Of a DNA stretch of 64,000 nt, positions 46,313 to 54,773 are shown in pieces. The DNA is taken from NCBI RefSeq assembly GCF_026250525.1, contig NZ_CP111045.1:372001-436000 (forward strand). The letters run 5' to 3'. The position numbers and the translations under genes were made by a program. The notes beneath the pieces are model-generated. The model saw nothing but the letters and a program-made list of their open reading frames with translations, did not search any database and was not told where the DNA came from. Source of the stretch: Chondrinema litorale (GTDB lineage Bacteria; Bacteroidota; Bacteroidia; Cytophagales; Flammeovirgaceae). Every line of letters begins with the position of its first letter. Position 1 is the stretch's first letter.

Positions 46313-46345
46313 ATACTCTTCTAAAAACTTAGAAGAGTATTTTTC
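46313..46345 (+). terminator. Terminator between small lipoprotein and HupE-like genes
   Basis: A 12-base perfect stem ATACTCTTCTAA / TTAGAAGAGTAT with a 4-base loop, followed by TTTTC. It ends 25 bases before the HupE-like start, so it may attenuate read-through into that gene. Confidence 0.8.
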
Positions 46346-46369
46346 TAAAATTGGCTAACAGCACAAAAA

Positions 46370-47563
46370 ATGAATAAACACAAGATATTAGTTTTAAAAA
46401 TGCTTATAATGTTTGCGCTTATTACTTTTCAAAAGCAAGCATTAGGACATCCAATGCCTAATACCGTAATTGAATTGTCTGTAGGTGATCAAACAATTTC
46501 AGGTACTGCCAAAATGCCATTTATTGTATTAATGGATGCCACCATGCATAATGAAGCTCAGATAGATTCTTCTTTTATATTGGCATATTTCAGTCAACAT
46601 ATACTAGCATCTACTGCAAATAACAATTGGCAAACAGTTATTAAAGATTATAAAAAGGTAGATGAATATGACCGTGAAGTTGGTAACTATTCTGAACTAG
46701 AGATTCACTTTGAACTCATCCCTCCTACTTCGGAAGAAATGCGTCAGTTTAGTTTTGTATATAATGCGATTATCCACCAAGTAATCACCCATAAGGTACT
46801 TGTATTCTTAAAATATGATTGGAACAGTGGTTTAATCTCTGACAAAACAGCTCGTCCGATTGGGGTAATAGAAACAGATTATAATACAAATAGCATCAAT
46901 CCACTAAAAATTGATTTAGAACAAGGAAGTTGGTTTAAAGGAACTTGGGCTATGTTTCTATATGGAATGGAACATATAAGAGTGGGTTTAGATCATATCT
47001 TGTTTTTACTAACTCTTTTACTTGTTGCTCCACTTACTGTACAGGATAAAAACTGGACAGGTTTTCAAGGTCTTAGCTTTACTTTAATCAGGTTTTTAAA
47101 GATCAGTTTTGCCTTTACTATTGGTCATTCAATTACGCTTTTAGCTGGTAGTTTTGATCTTATACCATTTAGAGCACAATACATCGAAGTATTAATTGCT
47201 GTTTCTATTTTAATTTCTGCTATTCACTGTATCAAACCCATATTTAATAAAAGAGAACCATTGGTTGCAGCTAGTTTTGGGCTAATTCACGGTTTGGCAT
47301 TTTCTATTTCACTTTCGTCAATGAACCTCGATTGGCAAGCTCGTTTACTCAGTGTTTTGGGTTTTAACTTAGGAATTGAAAGCATGCAACTTATAATTAT
47401 GGTTTGTTTCTTTCCACTGTTATTAGCCAGCAAATGGAAGTACTATTCTGTAATTAGAATGTCATTTGCAGTGATAACAGGCATTACAGCTATTGCATGG
47501 ATTTTTGAACGAATGCAGGAAAAAGAAAATGTGATTACCGCTTTTGCTAACTCTTTGTTGTAA
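46370..47563 (+). CDS. HupE/UreJ-type membrane protein with periplasmic N-terminal domain
   Basis: A 397-residue inner-membrane protein. A signal peptide (about 1-25) is followed by a soluble exported domain (about 26-185) and then six to seven membrane segments (about 190-390). The membrane part has H202-x5-D208-H209 (HIRVGLDHILF), the motif known to be essential in HupE nickel permeases; IGHSITL (His254) and FGLIHGLAF (His308) resemble the second HupE His motif, though incompletely. By family it may move nickel or another divalent metal. It differs from classic HupE by the N-terminal exported domain, so direction and metal are uncertain. The gene is last in the DUF3500 cluster. Confidence 0.82.
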   Translation: MNKHKILVLKMLIMFALITFQKQALGHPMPNTVIELSVGDQTISGTAKMPFIVLMDATMHNEAQIDSSFILAYFSQHILASTANNNWQTVIKDYKKVDEYDREVGNYSELEIHFELIPPTSEEMRQFSFVYNAIIHQVITHKVLVFLKYDWNSGLISDKTARPIGVIETDYNTNSINPLKIDLEQGSWFKGTWAMFLYGMEHIRVGLDHILFLLTLLLVAPLTVQDKNWTGFQGLSFTLIRFLKISFAFTIGHSITLLAGSFDLIPFRAQYIEVLIAVSILISAIHCIKPIFNKREPLVAASFGLIHGLAFSISLSSMNLDWQARLLSVLGFNLGIESMQLIIMVCFFPLLLASKWKYYSVIRMSFAVITGITAIAWIFERMQEKENVITAFANSLL

Positions 47564-47688
47564 CAATTTATCAAATTACCATATAATGTATATTAGCCTT
47601 TCGCTCCTTTCAAAATCTTATTAAAGGCCTTACCTTTTAAATAAAAGGGATTGAAAATCAAGGTTTTAAATGCATTAATGTATAAAAT

Positions 47689-47731
47689 AAAACCCCGCAA
47701 TTAGCTAATAAAAGCTTTTTTCGGGGTTTTT
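47689..47731 (+). terminator. Terminator after the HupE-like gene
   Basis: Arms AAAACCCCG (47689-47697) and CGGGGTTTT (47722-47730) enclose an inner AGCT...AGCT stem, with a T-rich end. It may end the DUF3500/HupE transcript and shield it from the transposase downstream. Confidence 0.8.
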
Positions 47732-47741
47732 GATTTGTTAA

Positions 47742-47774
47742 ATTGTAGTGTCTAATCACAATTAACACTACAAT
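47742..47774. repeat. Perfect inverted repeat before the transposase
   Basis: ATTGTAGTGT (47742-47751) and ACACTACAAT (47765-47774) with 13 bases between. It ends three bases before the transposase ATG. It could be the transposase binding site or left end, or block its translation as an mRNA hairpin. I found no matching copy at the right end. Confidence 0.6.
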
Positions 47775-47776
47775 AT

Positions 47777-49114
47777 ATGAGAGATCAACAGCTTTTCCAA
47801 CCACAAGATTACTTAACTCCAAAATGGTATTTATTTAAGAGTAGTAAATTGGGTAATGTTTATGATAGCATCCCTTGGGAACAACTTTCTGCATGTCTGC
47901 CTAAGAAAAATAAAGGCCCTGGTGCTCCTAGCTGGTTTTCGCCTCAGGGCATGTTTGGCTTAATGTTTCTAAAAGCCTATTTAAACCTGAGTGATGAAAA
48001 GCTCATAGCACGCTTTAATACCGATTGGAGCCTTCAGCTATTTTGCAATAAATTGCTACAGGATCATCAAAAGATTAAGGATAAGGCCATTTTAAGTCGA
48101 ATCAGGACGTATATGGCGGACCATACTGATTGGCAACAACTTCAAGAGGTACTACTCCAACACTGGAAAACAGACATGCATAATACGCATGTGCTCTTAA
48201 TGGATGCTACTTGTTATGAGAGTTATATTCGTTTTCCTACCGATGTTAAGCTGCTCTGGGAGAGCTGCCAATGGGTGTTTGAAAAGCAGCTTTACAGATA
48301 CTGTAAAATATTAGGAGTAAAACGACCTGGCTCCAAATATATAGATCAAAAGCGCATGCAGATGTCTTATGATCGTAGTCGTAAAAAGACATATAAAGCT
48401 GGTCGCAAGCGTAAAAAGTCATTGATATATCTACTATCCAAAGGATTGGGGCAACTGCAATGCCTACTTAACGAAAATCCACAAATACAGCTTCACTTAC
48501 ATGAGAGAACATATCTAAAAACTATAAAGAAGATAATCGAGCAACAGCAATTCTTGCAGCAGCATCCAGCTAAAGAATTGAAAAACAGGATTGTATCACT
48601 TCCCAAGGCTTATGTTAGGCCGATAGTGCGAGGTAAAGAAGCTAAAAGGGTTGAGTTCGGAATGAAGGCACACCTGCTTCAGGTGGATGGTATCTGCTTT
48701 ATCGATACCATGGAGTTCCGCGCTTTTAATGAAAGTACCAGACTGAAATTAAGTAGTTTAAAACATAGATCGATATTTGGCTCACTTCATCAACTAGGAG
48801 CAGATCGCATTTACGCCACCAACAAAAACAGGAAGTATTTAACAGAAAAGAAGATATTTACCTGCTTTCCAAAGAAAGGTCCTAAAGTAAACAACCCTGC
48901 TGAAAGCCAACTCAGAAGTCTCATCTCTAGCCAAAGAGCCACGGTGATGGAGGGAAGTTTTGGCGTGCATAAAACAGCTTATGGCCTCAATAAGATCAAG
49001 GTTAAAGGAGAAAAACGAGAAATGATACACGTTTTTTTCGCAGTTATGATGGCCAATGCCGTTAAGATCAGCAAAAGGAAATCAGAACAAGCCCCTCTAC
49101 TTCAGGCCGCCTAA
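47777..49114 (+). CDS. DDE transposase, IS5/IS1182-like
   Basis: A complete 445-residue transposase. The N-terminal part (about 25-110) is a DUF772-like DNA-binding region (WFSPQGMFGLMFLKAYLNLSDE). The catalytic triad is probably Asp143 (LLMDATCYES), Asp343 (LGADRIYATN) and Glu392 (VMEGSFGVHK). A basic region lies in the middle (RKKTYKAGRKRKKS). The frame has no stops or shifts, so it may be active. The exact IS family needs a database comparison. Confidence 0.85.
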   Translation: MRDQQLFQPQDYLTPKWYLFKSSKLGNVYDSIPWEQLSACLPKKNKGPGAPSWFSPQGMFGLMFLKAYLNLSDEKLIARFNTDWSLQLFCNKLLQDHQKIKDKAILSRIRTYMADHTDWQQLQEVLLQHWKTDMHNTHVLLMDATCYESYIRFPTDVKLLWESCQWVFEKQLYRYCKILGVKRPGSKYIDQKRMQMSYDRSRKKTYKAGRKRKKSLIYLLSKGLGQLQCLLNENPQIQLHLHERTYLKTIKKIIEQQQFLQQHPAKELKNRIVSLPKAYVRPIVRGKEAKRVEFGMKAHLLQVDGICFIDTMEFRAFNESTRLKLSSLKHRSIFGSLHQLGADRIYATNKNRKYLTEKKIFTCFPKKGPKVNNPAESQLRSLISSQRATVMEGSFGVHKTAYGLNKIKVKGEKREMIHVFFAVMMANAVKISKRKSEQAPLLQAA

Positions 49115-49297
49115 ACCTAAAGCTGAAAAGCCTATGGGATGAGTGTGTCTATACTATCCAAAAGCAATATTTTCCAGTTTTATCAATAGGATTACTCACA
49201 GTATTGTACTTTTTAAATAGTCCAAAACAGCAGGTACCAAGATTTGAAACAAAAAAAAGCTGAACTTTATCTATCCAACTCTTATTTTTTATTGGTC

Positions 49298-50269
49298 TTA
49301 ATCAATTTTCAAGGAGGCCCTATTAAAATAAGGTGAGTCATTCCACCTTATTTTTTTGTATTTAAAACCTTGTTGTAATTCTTCTGGTAAGCTATCCCAA
49401 ATTGCTTGGCTCATTTTTTCGAGTAACAACTTTTTAGAAAAAGTATCGGCCACTACCAAACTAATTTCTCGTACTGGCTTGGGTTCTTTAAAAGGTTTAT
49501 ACATGGAATTTTGCTGCTCGTTGAGAATAGACAATTGAGGCAAAATAGCAAAACCCAACTTTGCTCTTACCAGATTTTTTAAGGTTTCAATCGAATTGAT
49601 ATCGTAACTAAACTGCTCTTTAATTTGCTTGTCATTTTTTAATTCGCAGATGTCTAGTAATTGTGCATTGTAGCAATATTCATCTTGTAACAGCAATAAT
49701 TCCTTTTGATCACCTTCCCGCATTTCGTAAAATGGCTCACTTGCCATCGGATGCTCTTGATGCAGATAGGCTACGAATGGCTCATGGAAAATGGTAAATT
49801 CTTTTAGGTTTGCATTACCTGTTGGCGTTGCCATTAATGCCACATCGAGCACTCCCGTTTCTACATCATTCATCAACTGAAAAGTAGAAGCCTCTTTAAT
49901 TATAAACTTTACTTTGGGAACAGAAGCTTTCAAATTATTAATAAACATCGGCACCAGATATGGCGAAAGCGTAGAAATAACTCCAACCTTAACAGTTCCT
50001 TCAAGTTTGTTCTTCTCATTAATTACATAATCGCGGATTTCATCCACTTCTCTGAGAATCTTCTTGGCTTTGTTGATGATCTCCACTCCTACTACGGTTG
50101 GTTTTAGCGGTACTTTAGACCGATCGAAAAGTTTGATACCTATTTCTTCTTCCAAATTTTTAAGCTGAATGGTGAGTCCCGGTTGAGAAACCATACAAGC
50201 CTCTGCAGCTCTGGCAAAATGCCTTTCTGCATCTAAAGTCACAATATATTTGAGTTGCTGTATCGTCAT
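49298..50269 (-). CDS. oxyR: OxyR-like LysR-family regulator
   Basis: A 323-residue LysR regulator with an N-terminal winged helix (1-60; TLDAERHFARAAEACMVSQPGLTIQLKNLE) and a sensor domain (about 90-300). The sensor holds Cys199 and Cys208 (EYCYNAQLLDICEL), eight residues apart and with the same numbering as the disulfide pair of E. coli OxyR, so it is probably a peroxide sensor. It diverges from the OsmC-family gene, with 131 bases between that should hold the operator. This divergent pairing supports the role. It is not paired with katG or ahpC within the window. Confidence 0.9.
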   Translation of the reverse strand: MTIQQLKYIVTLDAERHFARAAEACMVSQPGLTIQLKNLEEEIGIKLFDRSKVPLKPTVVGVEIINKAKKILREVDEIRDYVINEKNKLEGTVKVGVISTLSPYLVPMFINNLKASVPKVKFIIKEASTFQLMNDVETGVLDVALMATPTGNANLKEFTIFHEPFVAYLHQEHPMASEPFYEMREGDQKELLLLQDEYCYNAQLLDICELKNDKQIKEQFSYDINSIETLKNLVRAKLGFAILPQLSILNEQQNSMYKPFKEPKPVREISLVVADTFSKKLLLEKMSQAIWDSLPEELQQGFKYKKIRWNDSPYFNRASLKID

Positions 50270-50400
50270 GATTATAAATATTATTTATAAAGATAAAAAT
50301 ATATCAATTTGATTTATAATAACCATGCCGCTAATTTTGAATCATCAATAAGAAAAAACAGAAACATAAATCGAAACAAAATCTCTAAATTAATTTAATC

Positions 50401-50817
50401 ATGAAATTCACAAGAAAAGCAAATGCAAACTGGAAAGGTACTGGAATGGAAGGTAAAGGTACAATTAGTACACAAAGTACTACTTTGAACAACACACAAT
50501 TATCTTTTAAAACAAGATTTGAAGAAGGCGTAGGCACCAACCCAGAAGAATTGGTTGCAGCAGCACATTCAGGTTGTTTTACTATGCAGTTAAGTTTTCT
50601 TTTGAGTGAAAAAGGTTACACTCCTGGCAACCTCGACACCGAAGCAAAACTTTCTTTTGAAGACGGTACTATTACAAAAATACAATTAGAGCTAGTGGGA
50701 CATGTAGATGGAATTGAAGAAGAAGAGTTCAAGCAAATTGCACAAAAAGCAAAAGAAATTTGTCCGATATCTAAGCTTTTAAATACAGAAATAACACTTA
50801 CTATCAAGCTAGTTTAA
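50401..50817 (+). CDS. OsmC-family peroxiredoxin-like protein
   Basis: A 138-residue thiol peroxidase for organic hydroperoxides. The two redox cysteines of the family are Cys59 (AHSGCFTMQL) and Cys121 (EICPISKLL). The start is TRKANANWKGTGMEGKGTI, typical of OsmC rather than Ohr. Divergent from the OxyR-like gene and so likely induced by it. Ends in a strong terminator. Confidence 0.93.
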   Translation: MKFTRKANANWKGTGMEGKGTISTQSTTLNNTQLSFKTRFEEGVGTNPEELVAAAHSGCFTMQLSFLLSEKGYTPGNLDTEAKLSFEDGTITKIQLELVGHVDGIEEEEFKQIAQKAKEICPISKLLNTEITLTIKLV

Positions 50818-50835
50818 TTATCACAAAGCAACATC

Positions 50836-50862
50836 AAAACGAGCCTAATCGGCTCGTTTTTT
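50836..50862. terminator. Bidirectional terminator between OsmC and cysteine-synthase-like genes
   Basis: A 10-base stem AAAACGAGCC / GGCTCGTTTT with a 5-base loop, with A-rich and T-rich flanks. It sits between convergent genes and touches the stop of the minus-strand one. Confidence 0.85.
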
Positions 50863-51781
50863 ATTTGTACAAATCTCCATTTAAATATTTAAGGCCAGAG
50901 TCGATAATAACCGTTACAATTTTTTTACCGGGTCCAATCTTCTTCGCTCTTTGTAATGCTGCCCAAACATTTGCCCCAGAAGTAATACCACCAAAAATCC
51001 CTTCTTTTCTTGCAAGTTCGTTGGCAGTAAAATAAGAATCTTCATCTTTCACAGAAATGACATTATCGATCAAATCTGTTCTTAAAATATTGGGAACAAA
51101 AGATAAGCCTATACCTTCTAATTTGTGTTTGCCACTGGTATCTCCTCCAGAAATATTTCGAACATGATAAGGTTCAACCGCAATTGTTCGCATAGTTGGA
51201 ATCTGCTCTTTTAAAATTTCTGCATTACCAGAAATACATCCACCTGTACCAACAGCAGCCACAAACTCATCAATATCGGTACCCAAACCTTTTAATATTT
51301 CCTTGCCCATTGCATGGTAACCTTTTTTATTATCAAGATTGTTAATTTGGTTAGGCCAAAAAGCGCCAGTTTCTTGTATCAATTCTTTGGCTCTGGCTAT
51401 CATCTTATTCAACACATCAGCCGTTAATACACCATTTTCTGCATGTATTATTTCAACCGTTGCACCAAATGCCCGCATTGTTTGCAGCTTCTCTTCAGAA
51501 AATCCATTAGAGGATACAAAATGTGCTTGGTAACCTTTTGTTGCACAAACCATTGCCAATGAGCTTCCCGTACTTCCACCTGTGTATTCAACGACTTTAT
51601 CTCCCGGTTTCAACTCTCCTCTTCGCTCTGCTCCTTCGATCATAGAAAGTGCCATTCGATCTTTCATACTACCTGTAGGGTTAGCCCCTTCGAATTTCAC
51701 ATAAACATCTGCACAATCAGGTGTGGTGAGTTTTTCCAGTTTGAGTAATGGAGTATTGCCAATATTAACCATAGCATACAA
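50861..51781 (-). CDS. Cysteine synthase-family PLP enzyme
   Basis: A 306-residue fold-type II PLP enzyme. The PLP lysine is Lys40 (NPTGSMKDRM). The phosphate-binding loop is GTGGCISG (about 177-184). The substrate loop reads EYTGGSTGSSLA (about 65-76), where classic CysK has a TSGNTG loop, so the substrate may differ from O-acetylserine; O-phosphoserine, cystathionine or 2,3-diaminopropionate enzymes are alternatives. No cysE lies nearby. Its upstream neighbour is a MarR regulator on the same strand, 44 bases away, so they may form one unit. Confidence 0.87.
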   Translation of the reverse strand: MYAMVNIGNTPLLKLEKLTTPDCADVYVKFEGANPTGSMKDRMALSMIEGAERRGELKPGDKVVEYTGGSTGSSLAMVCATKGYQAHFVSSNGFSEEKLQTMRAFGATVEIIHAENGVLTADVLNKMIARAKELIQETGAFWPNQINNLDNKKGYHAMGKEILKGLGTDIDEFVAAVGTGGCISGNAEILKEQIPTMRTIAVEPYHVRNISGGDTSGKHKLEGIGLSFVPNILRTDLIDNVISVKDEDSYFTANELARKEGIFGGITSGANVWAALQRAKKIGPGKKIVTVIIDSGLKYLNGDLYK

Positions 51782-51825
51782 AAATTAATGATTCACTTAA
51801 TTTGAATTATTGTAGATGAGAAATT

Positions 51826-52308
51826 TTACTTATTGAGTTGTTCTAATACCCTGTCTTTAAAACTCTTTTCGAAATGTTGCTTTTCAAACTCTTTGAGTGC
51901 AGACATAAAATGAGCATTATCCTCTAACATTTGCTGCACCGCTTTTTGACCAGCATCCCAAACTCTCTCAAACTTTGGCAACATTATATATGCCTTTTCT
52001 GAGAGGCCGACTAGTTTTTTTCGATTATCAGTTTCATCAGGTTGAATGGCTACATATTCTTTTTGAGCCATCTTATTAATCATCTTGGTTAATGCAGGTT
52101 TGGATATGTTTAACTTTCTAGCCAGCTCTATCATCGAAATCTTCTGTTCTTCTTTCAAGATCAAAAAAACTAGATGCCAACTTGGTTCTATATCAATGCC
52201 TTCAAGCGCATACAATTCTTTAATACTATAAAATAAAGAATCGCTTAACCTTTTGATTCTTGCTGTTACACCTAAAAACTCTAATTCTCTTAAAAAATCT
52301 TGATTCAT
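51826..52308 (-). CDS. MarR-family regulator
   Basis: A 160-residue winged-helix regulator (about 50-115; KISMIELARKLNISKPALTKMINKM; DNRKKLVGLSEKA). It has the dimer helices at both ends. Two inverted repeats directly upstream (52318-52332 and 52345-52364) look like its own operators. It precedes the cysteine-synthase-like gene on the same strand and probably represses both. Confidence 0.9.
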   Translation of the reverse strand: MNQDFLRELEFLGVTARIKRLSDSLFYSIKELYALEGIDIEPSWHLVFLILKEEQKISMIELARKLNISKPALTKMINKMAQKEYVAIQPDETDNRKKLVGLSEKAYIMLPKFERVWDAGQKAVQQMLEDNAHFMSALKEFEKQHFEKSFKDRVLEQLNK

Positions 52309-52317
52309 GGCTCAAAT

Positions 52318-52332
52318 AGTTAACTGGTTAAC
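52318..52332. promoter_or_regulatory. Putative MarR operator 1
   Basis: GTTAAC-TG-GTTAAC in an AGTTAACTGGTTAAC block, 10 bases before the MarR start. GTTAAC is itself a palindrome. Confidence 0.5.
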
Positions 52333-52344
52333 AAATATAATAAT

Positions 52345-52364
52345 TTAGTTAGCTAGTTAACTAA
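52345..52364. promoter_or_regulatory. Putative MarR operator 2
   Basis: Perfect arms TTAGTTA (52345-52351) and TAACTAA (52358-52364) with six bases between. It shares the core AGTTAAC with operator 1, which supports one protein binding both. Confidence 0.55.
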
Positions 52365-52402
52365 AATTGCGATTTTTTTTATCGATTATGTAAAAGGAGA
52401 AT

Positions 52403-52444
52403 TAAAAAAATAAAAAGCTTATAAACATTAAATGCCTATAAGCT
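52403..52444 (-). terminator. Terminator after the DUF4240 gene
   Basis: An 8-base perfect stem (AGCTTATA at 52416-52423, TATAAGCT at 52437-52444). On the minus strand it is followed by a long T-rich stretch. It lies 33 bases after the stop of the DUF4240 gene. Confidence 0.75.
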
Positions 52445-52476
52445 CTCTATTTTAGTACAAAAATCTTTTTTTGTCT

Positions 52477-52968
52477 TTACTTCCAGCCGTTTACGTTTGA
52501 TCCAGTCTCTCTATCTACTTCAAATATTCCCCTATTTTCATCATCATATAATTGATGATAAAGCGCTCTAGTCATGTAGGCAAATTCTTCAGATACTAAT
52601 GGCGCTCCTTTTTCAGGAAATTGATTAATTAGATAATAATATTCTCTTCCCATTGCAACAACAAATCCCATTGCATATAGAAAACCATCATTTCCTCCCT
52701 CAAGATATCTATGTACTTCTTCTCTATCTAAATTATATAGTAAACGTTCTAAAATTCTATTAAACTCAAATGATTCTTCTTTTGAAAATTTGACTAAAAC
52801 CAATTTTAATTTTGGAAAAACTTTGTCACTAATTACCTTTTCAATTTCTACTCCAAGTTCATTTACCCAATACTCATCTTCTTTTAATTGATCTAGTCTT
52901 TTTTCTTTAAACTCAGGAGCTGAATTCCATGCATCCTCAATTAAATCCCAAAATTTATTTTCAGTCAT
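52477..52968 (-). CDS. DUF4240 family protein
   Basis: A 163-residue soluble, acidic, helical protein. The opening MTENKFWDLIEDAWNSAP and the central FGRILERLLYNLD-like block (FNRILERLLYNLDREE) match my memory of DUF4240, a family of unknown function sometimes seen in contact-dependent immunity neighbourhoods. It begins 23 bases after the serine hydrolase stop, so it is probably its operon partner. Confidence 0.75.
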   Translation of the reverse strand: MTENKFWDLIEDAWNSAPEFKEKRLDQLKEDEYWVNELGVEIEKVISDKVFPKLKLVLVKFSKEESFEFNRILERLLYNLDREEVHRYLEGGNDGFLYAMGFVVAMGREYYYLINQFPEKGAPLVSEEFAYMTRALYHQLYDDENRGIFEVDRETGSNVNGWK

Positions 52969-52991
52969 TAGTCAATCAATAATAAAAATTA

Positions 52992-54257
52992 CTACAAACT
53001 CTCAGGACTTATAGATCCATAAACTGCATCTTTAAATTTCTTATGAACACCCCCTTGAAATGGCATTACTTGAAAAAACAGCACTGCGGTTAAATCATTT
53101 TCAGGATCAACCCAAAACAAAGTACTGGCTGCTCCATCCCAGAAAAACTCCCCTACCATGCCATTCATTTCTTCTGGTGTCATTGGTGGTTCTGTGCGAA
53201 CGGCGAAATCTATCCCAAAGCCAACTCTACCTTTACTTGGTAACCAAAGGCTATCTTCAACTGGTGGTAAATGATTGGTCGCCATCTTTTTCACAGTCTC
53301 AGGTTTCAAAATAGTTTTACCATTATAAGTACCTTCGTTCACTAGCATTTGAGCAAATGTCATATAATCATCTATGGTAGATTTTAATCCCCAACCGCCG
53401 GGTTTCATTGGCCAATGGTCGTAATTGATGGTATGGATACGCTCATCAGGAACTCTGCTTAGACTGGTATCTGTCTTATAATAAATGGCGGCAACCCTGT
53501 CTCTTTTATCTTCTGGCACAAAATAACTTGTTTCCGACATGTCTAAAGGATCGAGCACTACTTCTTTCATATATTCATCGAATGGTTTTCCAGCTAATTT
53601 TTCAGCAAGATATGCTTGCACATCTACAGAAATACCATATTCCCAACGCTGGCCAGGCTGATACCCAAGCGGTAATTTGCTGAGTTTACCAGCCATGTCA
53701 CTCAAAGTGGTTTCCATGTTCAGTAAGTCCGCTTCTTGTGATGCTTTATCTAAACCTAAATCAGCACGGGTAGAAAATCCGGCAGTATGTCTAGTTATAT
53801 CAGCAATGGTAATTGCTCTGTTGGCAGGTTCTAAAATCATATTTCCTTCATTATCCAAACCTGTTGCTACTTGCATTTCTGCGAACTCAGGTGCGAATTT
53901 AGCCAATGAGTCTTCCAGTTTAAATAAGCCTTTTTCATACAGTGTCATTAAAGTTGTTCCTGTAATTGGCTTGGTCATAGAATAGATGGTGACTATCGTA
54001 TTTCGATCCATAGGTACACCTGCTTCTCGATCTGCATAGCCATAAGCATTGAAATAGGCCTCTTTGCCTTTCTCAAAAATTAAAGCCGATACTCCGGCAA
54101 CAATACTGTCTTGTACAAAAGATTGGAGAGTGGAATCTAGCCGATTTTTAGCCGATTGGTCAATAATTGAATTTTGCTCTGTTTCTGTTGTTTCAGTTGG
54201 GTGCTGACATGCATAAAGGGCAGCAAGTACACCAAAGAAGTAAATTGTTTTTTTCAT
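52992..54257 (-). CDS. Serine beta-lactamase-like hydrolase, lipoprotein
   Basis: A 421-residue class C-like hydrolase. Lipoprotein signal to Cys16 (FFGVLAALYAC). The catalytic SxxK is Ser93-Met-Thr-Lys96 (YSMTKPIT). The second motif is Tyr207-Gly-Ile (WEYGISVD), in place of the Y-x-N of true beta-lactamases, as in EstB-type esterases. HxGF and TADITRHTAGFSTR occur at about 150-165. It is more likely an esterase or peptidase than a drug-resistance enzyme. Confidence 0.88.
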   Translation of the reverse strand: MKKTIYFFGVLAALYACQHPTETTETEQNSIIDQSAKNRLDSTLQSFVQDSIVAGVSALIFEKGKEAYFNAYGYADREAGVPMDRNTIVTIYSMTKPITGTTLMTLYEKGLFKLEDSLAKFAPEFAEMQVATGLDNEGNMILEPANRAITIADITRHTAGFSTRADLGLDKASQEADLLNMETTLSDMAGKLSKLPLGYQPGQRWEYGISVDVQAYLAEKLAGKPFDEYMKEVVLDPLDMSETSYFVPEDKRDRVAAIYYKTDTSLSRVPDERIHTINYDHWPMKPGGWGLKSTIDDYMTFAQMLVNEGTYNGKTILKPETVKKMATNHLPPVEDSLWLPSKGRVGFGIDFAVRTEPPMTPEEMNGMVGEFFWDGAASTLFWVDPENDLTAVLFFQVMPFQGGVHKKFKDAVYGSISPESL

Positions 54258-54773
54258 CTTCTATTTTTAAAAAATCAAGTTTACACAAAGTACGAATATC
54301 ATTTTACTTTGCAAAATACGATTTGTACTAAAAATAGATAATGTTTAAGTGTGCATTTAATGCCAATAAATGTAACAGGTAAACAAAGTACAGCAGTATA
54401 TTTTTACTGTCTGGTATAGTTCAAAAAACATGAACAAATTTTCAACTATTAGACTTCTAATTCTAAATTAATAAACTTTTAATGCCTAAAATGAATTGAT
54501 ATATAGAAGCTATATGGTAAAACACCATTTATTATCACATAACTATGTAAAGTCATTTGGCTTTAGCTTTTGTGTTTTTAAATGGTTTTATATTTCATCT
54601 AAATGAAAATTTTACTTGATAAATAGCGATAATTATTAAAAGTTAATTGAAAGTTTACATTAGCTGTGAACTTTCAGTATATTGAAAATTGTTTAAGGAT
54701 ACTAAAACCAGTTTTAACCTAGCGTATTAATTATTATATTTACGTGTTAAAACATATAAATAAAGAGGGCTAT
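54258..54773. other. Divergent intergenic region before the ArsR gene
   Basis: 516 bases, AT-rich, with no reading frame of note. A short dyad TAAAAC-CA-GTTTTA lies at 54703-54716, 58 bases before the ArsR start, and could be an operator. It should also hold the serine hydrolase promoter. Confidence 0.4.

Larger units (their letters stand above)
47742..49114 (+). mobile_element. Insertion sequence, boundaries not resolved
   Basis: A single transposase gene with an upstream inverted repeat. The coding part is visibly less AT-rich than its neighbours. No terminal inverted repeats or target duplication could be seen by eye, so only the core is given. The right end probably lies between 49115 and about 49260. 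Confidence 0.55.

Noticed and set aside
53677..53985. 102-codon plus-strand frame
   Set aside because: Antisense to the catalytic part of the serine hydrolase.
52992..54257. Beta-lactamase resistance gene
   Set aside because: It lacks the Y-x-N motif of class C enzymes and has the esterase-like Tyr-Gly-Ile; an esterase or peptidase is more likely.
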